A DNA stretch of 64,000 bases, from contig JASXTE010000011.1 in the NCBI GenBank assembly GCA_030280995.1, positions 62,001 to 126,000 on the forward strand, in the 5' to 3' direction. The position numbers and the translations under genes were made by a program. The notes under the pieces were generated by a model, which worked only from the letters and a program-made list of their open reading frames with translations, was not told the DNA's origin and ran no database searches. Positions within the stretch are counted from its first letter, which is position 1. Each line of letters opens with the position of its first letter. Source of the DNA: Hemileia vastatrix. Lineage: Eukaryota > Basidiomycota > Pucciniomycetes > Pucciniales > Zaghouaniaceae. Shown piece by piece: positions 1-12,190 of this stretch.

Positions 1-816
1 AATAGAGATGTTGAAGCGAATAAGAGCCATCAGGGATAAATTGTACTAAATTGACTGTTTTTTAAAGATAAAAAATTGTGTACCTGTGGTTTGGATGAAC
101 TCTAGGTGGATAATTCAGCTATATCAAACTACATCTAGTGAATTTTCTTATCAAATAATTTTTTTCATTGCCATAGAGAGAATTGATCCCATCTGACTGC
201 ACCTGACCAAAAGTGTCCAGCACAAGTTCAGCCGAACTTGTGCTGGAAAATTTTATGATGGAGAGTAGCTAGGGTGCAGGTCTTCTTCATTGCAACTGTT
301 ATTTTTATAAAACATGTCAACTGGTATTTGATCTTTCTGTGTTATTCATATTTTATTATCTGATTAATTTTTTGTCATTAGAATATTATTAATTTTATTA
401 GTATAGAAAAAACTTGTGCACCAAATGCATGCCATGTTATATTACGCCTTTTATAATATTATTAAAAAATGTTGAAAAAATATGAAAATGATTATTTTTC
501 CAAAATTATAAATTAATATCCAAATGTAACATGAGTGATAAAAAAGTAAAGTAAAAGAGATCAAATATGAAAAAGAAAAATTCAAGGAAAATTCAAGCCT
601 TCAAGAGCCAGTAGAGGTGTTGAAACAAATGGGTGCCATCAGGGCTGAATTTGATAAAATTTAATTTTTTTAAAGATAAAAAATTTTTCACCTGAGGTTT
701 GGAAAAACTCAAGGTGGATAATTCAGCCATACCAAACTACTTCTAATGTAATTATTTAGCATTTTTTAAATTTAATTTCCACAGAGAGAATTGATCCCAT
801 CTGACTGCACCTGAAC

Positions 817-862
817 AAAAGTGTCCAGCACAAGTTTGGCCAAACTTGTGCTGGACACTTTT
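817..862. repeat. 46-bp perfect palindrome in satellite unit
   Basis: Both strands read the same from 817 to 862, with the centre TTTGG|CCAAA at 839/840. The arms carry AAAAGTGTCCAGCACAAG and its complement. Such a sequence can extrude as a cruciform or fold as a 23-bp hairpin. Confidence 0.95.
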
Positions 863-3256
863 ATGATGGAGAGTAGCTAGTGTGAAAGTGTTTCTCAGTA
901 CATCAGTTTTTTGTTTTTCACATTTCTATTGGTTTTTTAACTTTTTTTTATCATTCATATTTATCTTATAATTAATTTTTTGTCACCCTATATATTATTA
1001 ATGTTTCTAGTATAGCAAAAACCTGCATGCCAAATGCAAAATCGGTGATGTTACACCTTTAATAATATTATTATATACAGTTAAAAAAATATGAATATGT
1101 TTAGTTTTTAAAAAAATAAATTGATATTTAAAATCAAAAAGAGTAATGGAAAAGCAAAATGAAAATAAATGGGATCAAATATAAAATAAAAAATACAAGT
1201 AAAATTTTACTATCAAGAGCCAGAAGTGGTGTTGGGACAGTTGGGGACCCCTAGGTCAAGACTTGGTCTAAACTTACTTTTATGTATAGCTAACAAATTT
1301 TGAGCTGAGGTTTGGACAGACTTCCAGGGGACAATTTTACAATATTAAACATTCTTTACTTCAATAATTGAGTGAAATATCATTTTCATTGCCATAGAGA
1401 GAATTTATCTCATATGACTTCATGCAACCAAAAGTGTCCAGCACAAGTTCGGCCAAACTTGTGCTTGACACTTTTATAATTGAGAGTAGGCATACAGCAA
1501 ATCTTCTTAAACTCAAAAGGGATTTCTTATAAACATTTCCACTGGTATTTGATCTTTCTGTGTCATTTAAATTTACCATTTGATTAATGTTTTGTCATCA
1601 TTATACTATTAACGTTATTACTATAGTAATAACTTGTGTGAAAAATGCATACCAGGTGGTGTTCCACCTTTAATCATATATTATTAAATAAAGGTATAAG
1701 AGTATGAAAATTATTTATTTTAAAAATTAAAAATTGATATCCAAAGCAATATGAGCAATAAAAAAGTAAAATAAAAGGGATAAAATAAGAAAAAAAAATC
1801 TAAGGAAATTTCCCACTATCAATAACAAGTAGAGGTGTTAGATCAAATGTGCACCACCAGGGCTAAACTTGGACTATATTTTCTTTTTTGTTAAACCAAA
1901 GAAAGTGTCCTGATGAGTTTTGAAAAATCATCAGGAGGACATTTTGGCAATATCAAACCACTTATTGTGCAATGATTGAGAAAAATGTCATTTCCATTTC
2001 CATAGAGTAAATTTATCCCATCTGACTGCATGCAACCAAAAGTGTCCAGCACAAGTTCGGCCAAACTTATGCTGGACACTTTTATGATGGTGAGTATCTA
2101 GGGTGCAGGTCTTCTTCAGTTCGTCAGGTATTCCTTATAAACAAATCCACTTGTATATGATCTTTCTGTGTCATTCATATTTATCTTTTGATTCATTGTT
2201 TTTCATCATTATACTATTAATGTTATTAGTATTGAAATAAATTATAAGCCAAATGCATACTGGGAGATGCTACATCTTTAATAATCTTATTAAATAAAAG
2301 TAAAAAAAATGAAAAGTATTAGTTTTACAATAAATAAATTGATATTTGAAAGCAAAAAGAGGAATAAAAAAGTAAAATAAAAGTGATTAAATATGAAATT
2401 AAACATTTAAATAAAATTTCTGCCATCAAAGAAAATTTGAGTTTTCAGACCAAAATTGCACCACCAGTTCTAGATTTGGAATATATTTTCATTTTTTTAA
2501 AATTAATAAAAGTGTCCACCTGAGGTTTTCAAAAAAAATAAGAGGACAGTATAGCAGTATAAAACTACTTCTTGTGCGATGATTGAGCAAAAATTCATTT
2601 TAACTTCCATTGAGTAAATTTATCAAATCTGACTGCATGTAACCAAAAGTGTCCAGCACAAGGTCAGCTGAACTTGTGCTGGACACTTTTATGATGGAGA
2701 GTAGCTAGGGTGCAAGTCTTCTTCAGTTAATCTTATATTCATTTTAAAAATTTTTATGGGTATTTGATCTTTCTGTGTCATCCATATTTATTATTTAATT
2801 ATTTTTTAGTCACCATTATATTATTAATGTTTTTAGTATAGAAAAAACATGTGTACTTAATGTACACTGTGTGATTTTACAACTTTAATAATATTATATA
2901 ATAAATGTAAAAAAATGTGAAAGTTATCAGTTTTACCAAAATAAAATTGATATTTAAAAGCTAAAAGATAAATAAAAGGGTAAAATTAAAATTAAAGAGA
3001 TCAAACATGAAATAAAGATATTAAGTATAATTTCAGCTATCATGAGCCAGTAGAGGCTTCAGAAAAAATGGGCACCATCATAGATTAACATGGATCAAAT
3101 TTAATTTTTACCAAAGTAAAAAATTGTCTACCTTAGGTTTGGACAAGCTTCTGGGGGACAATTTGTCCATATAAAACTACTTTCAGTGCAATGATGGAGT
3201 GATCATTCAGTCTCATTTCCATAAAAATAATTGATTGCATCTGATGGCATGCAACC

Positions 3257-3302
3257 AAAAGTGTCCAGCACAAGTTTGGCCAAACTTGTGCTGGACACTT
3301 TT
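3257..3302. repeat. 46-bp perfect palindrome in satellite unit
   Basis: This is the same palindrome as at 817-862, four periods away and still perfect, centred at 3279/3280. The copy at 3863-3904 is perfect over 42 bp. The copy near 4466-4511 has a single central mismatch. Confidence 0.95.
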
Positions 3303-5703
3303 ACCATGGAGAGTAGCCAGGGTGCAAGTCATTTTAAATCATCTGGAATTTCTTATAAACATGTCCACTGTTATTAAATCTTTGTGCCTCACTCATATTT
3401 ATCAATTGATTAATTTTTTGTCACCATTATATTATTAATATTATCAGTATAGCAAAAACTTGTGTGCCAAATGAATACTGGGTGATTTTACACCTTTTAT
3501 AATATTATTAAATAAAGGTAAAAAAATATGAAAATGATTTATTTTACAAAAAATAAACTTCTATCCAAAAGCAATAAGAGAGGAATAAAGTAAAATAAAA
3601 GAAATCAAAGATGAAAATTAAAATCCAAGTTAAATTCCTGCCATAAACAGAAAAAAGAGATGTTGAATCAAATTAGCACAATCAGGGCTAAACTTGCACT
3701 AAATTTTCTTTTTTGTAAAATTAAAAAAAATCCACTTGAGCTTTACCAAAACTTCAGCATGAAAATTTTGCCATATCAAACTACTTCTAGTGTAATTTTT
3801 TATCAAAATTTTATCTTCATTTCCATAGAGAGAATTGCTCCCATCTGACTGCACCTGACCATAAGTGTCCAGCACAAGTTTGGCCAAACTTGTGCTGGAC
3901 ACTTTTATGATGGAGAGTAACTAGGGTAGAATTTTTCTTCAGTTCATCTAGTATTTCTTACAAACATGTCAACTGGTATTTTATCTTTGTTCCTCACTCA
4001 TAAATATCATTTGATTAATTTTTGGTTGCCATTATATTATTAATTTTATAAGTATAGAAATAACTCATGTGCCAAATGCATACCAGGTGATGTTATGCCA
4101 TTTATAATATTATTAAATAAATGTATAAAAATATGAAAATAGTTTATTTTAAAAATTATTAATTGATATCCAAAAGCAATATTAGGAATAAAAAATTAAG
4201 TTAAAGGGATGAAATATGAAAAAAGAAATCCAAGTAATATTCCTACTATCAAAGGCCAGTAGAGGTGTTGAAACAAATGAGAGGCATCAGGGATAAATTG
4301 TACTAAATTGACTGTTTTTTAAAGATAAAAAATTGTGCACCTGTGGTTTGGATGAACTCTAGGTATAGAATTTAACTATGTAAAACTACTTCTAGTGAAG
4401 TTTTTTATCAAATAATTTTTTTTATTGCCATAGCAAGAATTGATCCCATATGACTGCACCTGACCAAAAGTGTCCAGCACAAGTTCGGCTGAACTTGTGC
4501 TGGACACTTTTTTGATGGTGAGTATCTAGGGTGCAGCTCTTCTTCAGTGCAACTGGTATTTTTTTAAAACATATCCACTGGTATTTGATCTTTCTGTTTT
4601 ATTAATATTTTATCATTTGATCAATTTTTTGTCACCAGTATATTTTTATTTTTATTAGTATAGCAAAAAAACATGTGCCAAATGCTTACAGGGTGATGTT
4701 AAACCTTTAATAATTTTATTAAATACAGGTAAAAAATTATGAAAATGATTTGTTTTACATAAAATTAATTGATATCTAAAAGAAAAAAAGGGATAAAAAG
4801 AAATAGGTTGAATAAAAGGGATTTTATATGAAATTAAAAATTCAAACTAAATGCCTACTTTCAAGGCTCAGAAGAGGTGTTGGATAAAATGGGCATCATC
4901 AGGAATAAAATTGTACTTAATTTGATTTTTTGAAAAACTAAATGAAGTTTTCAACTGATTTTTTTCCAATATTTATTTGGACACTTTGTCTATATCAAAT
5001 TACTTCTAGTACCATGATTGACCAAATTTAATCCTCATTTCCATATGCAGAATCGATCCCATATGGCTGGACCAGGCCAAAGGTGTCAACCACAAGTTTG
5101 AGAATTCTTCTGGTGGACACTTTTATGATGGACAGTAGTAGGGTGCAAGTCTTCTTTAGTTAATCTAGTATTCCTCATAAACATTTCCAACTTATTTTTG
5201 GCCAAAAATAAGGTGGAAAGTTTGTCCATATCAAATTACTTCTAATGCCATGATTGACTAAAAACTGATTCTCATTGCCATATAGAGAGTTGATCCCATA
5301 TGACTGGATCTGGCAAAAGTGTCACCACAATTTTTGATAAACTTAAGTTTGAAAATTTTATGATGGAAAGTAATTGCAAGTCTTCTTCATTTCATCAAGT
5401 AATCCTCATAAAAATTTCCACCTGTATTTTGGCCATATTAAATTAATTCTAGTTCCATGTTGATAAAAAACTGATACTTATTGCCATATATAGATATTAA
5501 ACCCATCAGACTGTGCCTTTCCAAAAGTGTCTACCTGAATTATGGCTAAACCTCAGTTGGACACTTTTATGATGCAGAGTAGCTAGGGCAAAAGTATTCT
5601 TCAGTTAATTTGGTATTCATAATAAATTTATCCTCCTGAAGTTTAGCCTAACTTCAGGTGGAAAATTTTGGAAAGCACCAGTTAGTCACTATCCATCAAA
5701 TAA

Positions 5704-5897
5704 GTGTTCACCAAAATTTTGGCTAAACTTGTGGTGGACCCCTTTGATCAGCCACAGTCAGATGAGATCAACTCTTTATATGGAAATGAGGATGATTTTT
5801 TGGTCAATCATGGAAATAGAAGTAGTTTGATGTGGCCAAATTACCCCCCTGAAGGTCAGACAAACCTCGCAAGGACACTTTTTAGCAGGAAGTAACT
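5704..5897 (+). repeat. Inverted last unit of the satellite array
   Basis: Translated on the plus strand, this segment gives a peptide with LYGNEDDFLVNH and QPQSDEINS. The same peptide type appears on the minus strand of upstream units (for example 1891-2079, LYGNGNDIFLNH). The body flank of the unit is therefore flipped here, on the far side of a degenerate palindrome (about 5704-5742). This marks the right border of the array. I do not regard the peptide as a gene product. Confidence 0.7.
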
Positions 5898-6435
5898 GAG
5901 AAAAATCCATTTATCAGAAGGAAAATCTTTTATTGGATAGATGCCAAGGTTTCATACTTGTGTATTATGGGCAGTATTAATTTTGAAAGTGTCTGTCCAA
6001 GCAATTTCATTGCCCATCATGACACATTTTGTTTTAAAGTTTGAAACTGTGTGATACAGTATTAAGGTGTCACATAGTATAATTAAGTTCTATTAAGTGC
6101 CCTCCTATGATGCCTAAATTTATAATTTAATATATTACATAATGATTTTTTTTATATAAATTCATCAATATTTTATTTTATTATCAAATTTAATAGAGCA
6201 AGTATCCTGAATTATTACATATGCATAAGCTTAGGTTAGATCAATTTGTGCTCAATTTGTGCTCAACAGAGGACCAAAATCAAGTCCTGGAGGATCAACT
6301 TGTGCATAATTTGGAATCAGTTGATATTCTGTCTATAATCAATCTGAGAATAAATGTAAATCTAACTCTAATTTACTTATGTTTATAAAGTATTCATAAA
6401 CCTGGAATAATTAAGGGACACTCTAAATTTCAAGA
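5898..6435. other. AT-rich interval with no recognisable gene
   Basis: This is about 540 bases between the satellite and truncated element B. It contains poly-A/T stretches and a local repeat of CAATTTGTGCTCAA (about 6241-6265). I see no ORF, LTR end or RNA gene here. Confidence 0.6.
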
Positions 6436-6883
6436 GAGGGGATTGCTAGCAATTCACCCCTAGATTTCCCGTGGTGATAACATCCAAAGGAACCTCCCTG
6501 TCCCCAATATCTCCCACTTGTGAATGAGCAATCATTCTCTGAGAATTTGGCTGTTTGCTGAAATTCACATAATCCACCTCATTCAAACATTTTTCCATGC
6601 TACTACTATCCTCCTTTAGATCCTAAACATAAACACTATTAACTAACTTCCAATTATCCCAAACAACCACACCATCCTCATCTACAAAAACCTCATGATC
6701 AACTAGATCATCAACTTCATCAACTTCAACAAAAATAGAACCAGCCAGTTTAACCTCATGGGGGAGGTATGGAAAGTCCTCAGCACCCTTGGTACTGGCC
6801 TTGATTATAGATATATCTTCATCAAACTCTTCTGAATCGGAATCATCTACTGTAGGTGGTCTTCTTGAAAATCCATCAGGCAT
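6436..6883 (-). pseudogene. Element B pol remnant: RNase H to integrase linker
   Basis: The ORF at 6623-6883 begins with MPDGFSRRPP, matching MPDGLSRRPP at the same place in element E, and carries an acidic linker including FVDEDGVVVWD. In another frame, 6440-6600 resembles the E segment that reads GDFDDRIVPLDV (here GDIGDREVPLDV). The linker normally leads to the integrase HHCC domain, but the homology stops at about 6436. The frame differs from the upstream RNase H ORF, so there is a frameshift near 6890. Not functional as it stands. Confidence 0.75.
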
Positions 6884-6895
6884 AGTGAAAGATTT

Positions 6896-7291
6896 TCAAG
6901 GCCTGTGCACTAAATTGAATGAAAAATGTTGAATAAAAGATACCCACCTAGTCATTGGAGTATTAGGTAAACTAGGTGAATTAATCATCTGAATTAAAGA
7001 TTTAGCATCCACTTGAAGTTCAAAATGTTGACCCCATAAGATATTTTGAAGTTTCTTTAAAATTTTTTCCACACCACAGAGTTCCAACTTATGTTGTGAA
7101 TATCTTGATTCCAACTCAGTAAAAACTACAGATTCATACCTAACTGGTCTAATATAACCACCCTTATCCATCTGAGAAAGCACTGCACCAGCAGCCAGCT
7201 GACTAGAATCAACAGCTAAATAAATCCTACCAGCTCCTTCACCATAATCCAACTTATGAAGAATAATATCTTCACCAACCACCTTCTTCAA
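6896..7291 (-). pseudogene. Element B RNase H domain
   Basis: Ribonuclease H degrades the RNA strand of the RNA-DNA hybrid during reverse transcription in the virus-like particle. The segment shows YLAVDSSQLAAGAVLSQ (first catalytic Asp in VDS), KLELCGVEKILKKL (the Glu region) and QVDAKSLIQMI (third Asp). It aligns along its length with the RNase H parts of elements E (38525-41089) and G (19406-20188). A stop separates it from the RT ORF upstream, and its end is frameshifted into the linker. Confidence 0.85.
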
Positions 7292-7327
7292 CTTAACAAA
7301 AGCTTCTTCACAAGCTTCATCCCAATC

Positions 7328-8017
7328 TCAAACAGCATCCTTCCTAATTAACCTTCTCAATGGAGCAGCCAATAATGAGAAATCTCTAATAAACATCCTA
7401 ACATAAACACATACTCCCAAAAATCCTCTAACTTCAGTAGTGTTTCTAGGTCTCGGCCAAGATTGAATTTTGTTGACTTTCTTCTTTGACATAATTCGGC
7501 CTTCCCTACACACCACATGACCAAGAATCTCTAAAGCTGGAACACAACAAGAAAATTTAGAACTGGAAATAGTTAAACCAGCTTCTTCAATCCTAAAAAA
7601 CATCCTTTCCAAAGTTACTGCATACTCCAAAATAAACCTCCTAATACCTGGATTCTCCTCCAACACTTCATTATCATAATCAGTTGAAGGACCTTTAATT
7701 CCACCATCATCAATTAATATACCAGCATACTGTGGAATTTCATCTTGAAGAATCCAAGACATTTGTGCTTGATAAACAGCAACAGAATTAGTAGCACCTT
7801 GTGGTAATCTTGTCAGCTGTAACCGTCCAAGAGGAGTATCAAAAGTTGTCAGAGGTCTTGAAACCGGATGTAATTCTCTTTCATCATAGCCCCCCATAAT
7901 ATCACCCAAACCATAACATACCCTTCCAGAAAAAGCATCAACAAATTTCTCTGCACTTGGAGGAATACCACCATCTTTTATAGTCACCCTATTCAATTCC
8001 CTAAGATCATGAACCAC
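7328..8017 (-). pseudogene. Element B reverse transcriptase domain
   Basis: This holds the RT palm and thumb. DIMGGYDERELH corresponds to the first catalytic Asp region, TRLPQGATNSVAVYQ to the following template-contact region, and ILIDDGGIKGP to the catalytic pair, read as IDD where many Ty3 RTs have YVDD or YIDD. EILGHVV and RGFLGVCVYVRMFI are the usual connection motifs. The domain is nearly intact but opens only after a stop near 8020-8075. The match to E is strong throughout, including the unusual I/F-IDD box typical of this lineage in the window. Confidence 0.88.
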
Positions 8018-8074
8018 TATAAGCTTTCAATTATGCTTCTTGATACAGAAAACTGGACTTGAATAACTTGATGG

Positions 8075-8950
8075 CTATTGTTCATAAAGTTCAGTCCTAA
8101 TACTTTCCCTAACAACTTCAATATAATCATCTTTAAGAGCAGCAGGAATTTGAATTGGCTTGAGCTGCCAAGGTTCACCATAAGAATGCTTTAAAACACC
8201 CCTCTCTTCTTCCACAAATGCAATAGCCTTCTCCCTCAACACCATCACATCCAACAAAAAATTCATCTCCTCACCAGATAACCAACCCTCTGGCCCAAAA
8301 TTTACAACACCAATCCTATCAAAAGTAATTCTTGACGTTTCAGAAAATTCAGGCGGATTCTTTCTTAAAGGAGTTTCATATGGATCTCTTGACAAAAGTG
8401 GTCTCTTCAACGGCGGATTCAATCCAGTTGGCAGCGCTTCATTGATTGGTTTAACTTTCACAGCAACCTTCTTATATTTTTCCGCTTCTACTTCTACATG
8501 TACTTGAGGAATTGAGCTCCTTTCATCAACAGAATCTTCATTTTTAGAGCCATTTTCCACCACTCCAAAACTTTTCCGTACCAAATTCTGCTCATCCACT
8601 TCACCAGTACCCAAATCACCAACAAAATCAAAAATACCCCTAGGGAAATAAACATCATCATTAGGTTCAGGATTCTCATCACAGAGACTGTCCATGTTAC
8701 CTTCAGATAGGTCCTGCACTGCAGTGACCGCCCCACCAGAAGCTAGATAGTCATGCCTTTTATCCTCATGCTGGAGTAACTCTCTTCTGCAACTGGACAC
8801 AGACACACCAGTGTTGCCAAAAAAACCACCAACCAAATCATCACCACACATCATAGAACCCAAATAAACAAACACCTTTTCTTTCTTTTTGTTATTCAGA
8901 CAATTTTTTCGCATTTTCAATTTTTCTTGAGGGAAATCAGAATGAGACAT
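8075..8950 (-). pseudogene. Element B pol N-terminal region before RT
   Basis: About 290 residues precede the RT. The conserved second half contains KVKPINEALPTGLNPPLKRP, VVNFGPEGWLS and LREKAIAFVEEERGVLKHSY, which recur in E (39730-40180) and G (18300-18650). It ends at a TAG just before the SSYSSPVFC-like start of the RT fingers. The first half is poorly conserved and acidic, and looks like a spacer between protease and RT. No separate enzymatic function can be assigned. Confidence 0.75.
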
Positions 8951-9216
8951 TAGTTGAGAATTATTGAGCAGTTTATACTCATGCTGGAGACCACCAGTAA
9001 ACCAAGTAGGCTCGTTATCTTGAGATTTTTTTCTTGATTTTTGTCTAATGGTTTCTTGCTATATCTAGAAAAACAACCAGGGGTGTCCCCAATGCTCACA
9101 TGTGTGGCCATGGTAATTTTTTTGAAAGGTGTAGAAGAAACCCTAGCGGTGCACAATTGGGAGGACTTACTTTTAGACCCATTTGCCACCACTCCAAAAT
9201 TTTTCTGCTCCAACAA
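8950..9216 (-). pseudogene. Element B copy of the GSKSKSSQL module
   Basis: This short ORF carries FGVVANGSKSKSSQLC and RVSSTPFKKIT followed by ATHVSIGDTPG. The same module of about 40 residues occurs twice in the pol spacer of element E (near 40270-40400 and 40710-40850). In B it is in a different frame from the downstream pol ORF, so a frameshift or stop separates them. Function unknown; it lies between protease and RT in all copies seen. Confidence 0.65.
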
Positions 9217-9436
9217 AAGTTTCCCTAAAAAACTTCAGAGCTTGAAATAAACTTGAGAGAAAAACTTGAAGAAAAACTGAAACCAGACAAATAATTTGAC
9301 AAAAATTGACATAATAAAGTAATATTATCTACAAAAAGTTGAGATTCCACTTTATATATCTCCACTTGAGCTGACCTACTGCAATCCGGGATTTCTTCTT
9401 GAGGAGAGATTACAGCACTAGACTGATCAGCCCTAT

Positions 9437-9883
9437 CTACCCTAAAAAAGAAGGGTCACCAACAAAATGATCACCACTATCCTCAAATACACCAGAAGAA
9501 GACTTCAAATCTTTTCTCTTCCTAGTGCAAGTGCAACACTGACAAGATGCAGAAACATCAGGCCTAGTTTCACAACCATCATCACCTGGGGGTGCCAACC
9601 TCATATGTAACCGCCTCATATCCTCCCCAGTAATCTCCAAACTAATCCCAACACCAGACTGATAACCAATCTTGGCCTCAAAATCCATTGAAAATGGCCC
9701 TCCTAAAACTGTCTTCACAGCTCCTCTAGCCACATAAAAATGAACTTTTCCAACAGCTCCACCTACACCTAACTTTACATGCTCCTCTGTAACAATCAGC
9801 TCAGTAGCACACCCACCTATCCCTCTGAGATTTCCTCCAACACCAGCTTTAATTGGCAAATCCAGACTAGTTTCTTGATCCAA
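9437..9883 (-). pseudogene. Element B aspartic protease, C-terminal part
   Basis: Retroviral-type aspartic protease that would process Gag and Pol. After the broken active-site segment at about 9900 it continues with LPIKAGVGGNLRGIGG, HFYVARGAVKTVLGGPF and SLEITGEDMRRLHMRL. These align with the E protease at 49984-50898. It ends in a cysteine-rich tail (CQCCTCTRKRK) that E also has (CQCMDCCRRRK). A TAA separates it from the active-site portion upstream. Confidence 0.75.
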
Positions 9884-9907
9884 TGAAATTAAATTTATTT
9901 GTGAGCC

Positions 9908-10945
9908 TTAATCAACCAATGCCTTCACATCTTTGCCATTTAAAGAAGCCACCAAATATCCCAAAGGAGAAGAAAAATGAGTCTCCACCTCATTACCAAA
10001 CTTCTCCACATTTTCACACATATACTCCACCTCACCAGTAGCCACTCTTCTCCTAGTCAAATGATTCTTCTGCTTTTCAGCAAGGGCTGGACTAATAGTG
10101 AACAATTCATCCAAAGATAATGTAATCTGAAGCTGATTCACCCTTCCCAAAACAAAATCCATAACATTCTCTTGACCAGAAACCACTGGTCTCTCATAAT
10201 GAGCTTTACTCCTAGCAAACTTTGCCCTAGAATACTCCTGAGGTCCCACATTACCAACAACATCACGCATCTCCACATCAGAATTATACCCATGAACCTT
10301 TCCATCCACAGAGACCAAACCAGAACCATCAACAGTAGTTCTATCTCCCTCCATTGGCCCACTAGAACTTGGCCTAGGCAAAGAAGCCAAAGGCACATCA
10401 TCCTCTGTATCTGAACCATCATCCAAAGGCATAGGATCACCATTAAGATCAAAAGCACCAAAACTAGGGGGAACCATATCAGCTATCCCCTTCTGCATCT
10501 GAAAAATCTCTTCAGGCATATAAATCTTCTTGGGATCTTCATCCTTCTTAGAATCTGCCTTTCCACCTCTTGACTTTAACTGATTTGAAATACTGCTTCT
10601 AGCTTTAGAAGCAGCCGCCCTCCTAGCAGCCTCCACATCATATACACCAGCCATACACTCACCATCTGCCTTAACAACCTTTACTAACTCCAAATTACCA
10701 TATGAAGTAGAAAAAGTAGCCTTACTAACCTCTTTTTCCTTCCCCTTATCTCCAGAATTATTTCCAGTACCAGAAGAAGCCTCAGTAGGCAATTCCTCAA
10801 ACCTAGCTCTCTTTTCACCCATACTATTCCTCCACACCAAATCCAAAGGAGCCTGACCTTCACTGGGCTTGATAAAAGATCCATCAGGAAACCTAAATAC
10901 CTTTCCATCAAATTTTACTCTACCAGCAGCCTGATCCCTATTCAA
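9908..10945 (-). pseudogene. Element B gag C-terminal region and protease start
   Basis: The ORF begins just after the CCHC knuckle and has PDGSFIKPSEGQAPLDLV, KIYMPEEIFQMQKGIADM and the pre-protease segment RRVATGEVEYMCENVEKF. It ends KDVKALVD-stop, exactly where E reads ALVDSGSQ, so the protease active-site triad is cut by a nonsense codon. A zinc knuckle CSYCNRKGHKSNDC (CX2CX4HX4C) lies immediately upstream at about 10950-10995 and is followed at once by a TAG where E has Trp. Confidence 0.8.
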
Positions 10946-11029
10946 AGTCTAACAATCATTAGACTTATGTCCCTTCCGGTTACAGTAGGAACAAATCCAA
11001 ACATCAACAGTACCACCATTCCTCCTATC

Positions 11030-11920
11030 TTAACCTTTACCTGAATAAGATGATGAAGAAGAAGCTGAAACCCTGCTGGCCTTCTGAGTTTCTTGAACAA
11101 AAATTTTCAATTGCTTCGTTAAGTCAGCCAATTGATTCACCATCTCCTTATCCACATTCTCATCCACCTTAGGAACCGGTTTCCCCAACTGAGCTTTTCT
11201 TGCCTCTTGAGCCTTCTTCATAATATTGTTATTATCAGCCAAAACTTCATTAATTTTTCTGGCATACTCTGTACAGGTTTCTTGATAACTGTCCACAGCC
11301 AAAAGCTTGAGGTGAGACTCCACCGATTCTTTAACCACCTTACGAGCAGGCAACTTCTGCTCCCCATTAGGTAAGGTTTTCATCAAACCCTTCCTAGACA
11401 ACTCCTTTAACACATCCATCCTAACATCCCTCCCAAAAGCGGACCAAAATAAATCTTTGACTGAATTTTCATGAGCCAATTCCTCTACCTCCACCAGATA
11501 TTCCACCACAGTTTCAAAATTACCAACAAATTTCATATAACTCACCAAAGAAGTTATTCCACCCTGCACTTGCCATTCTCCAACAACCTTATTTAAATCC
11601 ACCATTGAATATCTGACTCCCCATCTATCCACCATTTCCCTACTAAGCCTTTTCCAATCCCTAGTCTTATAACCCTCCATACCAGTAATCTCCTTCTCAA
11701 CTTCCCTATCACCAATGAAAAAGATTACCTGCTTCACCATATCTAAATGAGAAGCCCCATCAATTCCAGCAGCAGCCTCATATCTACCCAAAAACCACTT
11801 TACATCATCACCAACAAACTTGGGCCCATCCCAAGTTTGAATCCTTACTGAAGGCCTGACACTATCAGCAGAAGAAGAAATAACACCAGCACCAGATGGA
11901 GAAGACATCCCAAATAGCAC
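11030..11920 (-). pseudogene. Element B gag N-terminal region
   Basis: This is the capsid-type part of Gag, 296 residues. Conserved landmarks shared with E gag are WDGPKFVGDDVKWFLGRYE, MVKQVIFFIGDREVEKEI, VDRWGVRYSMVDLNKVV and VEYLVEVEELAHEN. It ends at a stop before the zinc knuckle, with a Ser-rich run (SASSSSSYSGKG). The start near 11920 is only about 270 bases from the primer binding site, as expected for gag. Confidence 0.8.
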
Positions 11921-11940
11921 CAGAAACCAATAAAATCTGC

Positions 11941-12088
11941 AAGGGTTCAGCCCTTTACCAGAAAACTGACAATATCCTACAAGGGTTCAGCCCTTTACTA
12001 GGATAAAACAAAAAACAAAAGATCTAGCAGGGGTTCAGCCCTATACCTAGATCCCTACTACCACAGATCCTGTACTGGTTCAGCCAGT
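11941..12088 (-). other. Four leader hairpins with a constant loop
   Basis: Four short inverted repeats with the same TTCAG loop (plus-strand reading) lie between PBS and gag: 11941-11955, 11981-11995, 12029-12043 and 12074-12088. The stems are AAGGG/CCCTT twice, AGGGG/CCCTA, and ACTGG/CCAGT. The last keeps pairing with different bases. Position and form suggest an RNA dimerisation or packaging signal; this is inference. Confidence 0.6.
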
Positions 12089-12190
12089 TACCAGAGTCAC
12101 CAAATAACCAACCAATCAAAATCCAACAACCAGAAAACCAAAATCCAGAAGTCCAACAAGTAAGTTTCTTCAGAAGCTAGAGAATTCGAA

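Larger units (their letters stand above)
1..5897. repeat. Satellite array, about 608-base units with palindromic cores
   Basis: The motif GTGTCCAGCACAAG recurs at about 213, 821, 1434, 2042, 2649, 3261, 3865 and 4470, so the period is 604 to 613 bases. Shorter, diverged units follow at about 5083, 5319, 5527 and 5704. Each unit has an AT-rich body, a conserved stretch containing GATCCCATCTGACTGCA, and a palindromic core followed by TTTTATGATGGAGAGTAG. A second, weaker inverted repeat of the form ACCTGAGGTTTGG...CAAGGTGG lies about 100 to 130 bases before the core. The array runs off the left edge. Short ORFs inside units on the minus strand are by-products of the repeat. Family unknown; a foldback-type or other structured satellite is possible. 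Confidence 0.9.

Noticed and set aside
1361..3902. Minus-strand ORFs with a repeated LAELVLDTFG-type peptide in satellite units
   Set aside because: They recur once per satellite unit, cover the palindromic core and differ by frameshifts. They come from the repeat and show no protein constraint.
1..5600. CRISPR-like regular repeats
   Set aside because: The period is about 608 bases with homologous, not unique, spacers. The genome is eukaryotic. This is a satellite.
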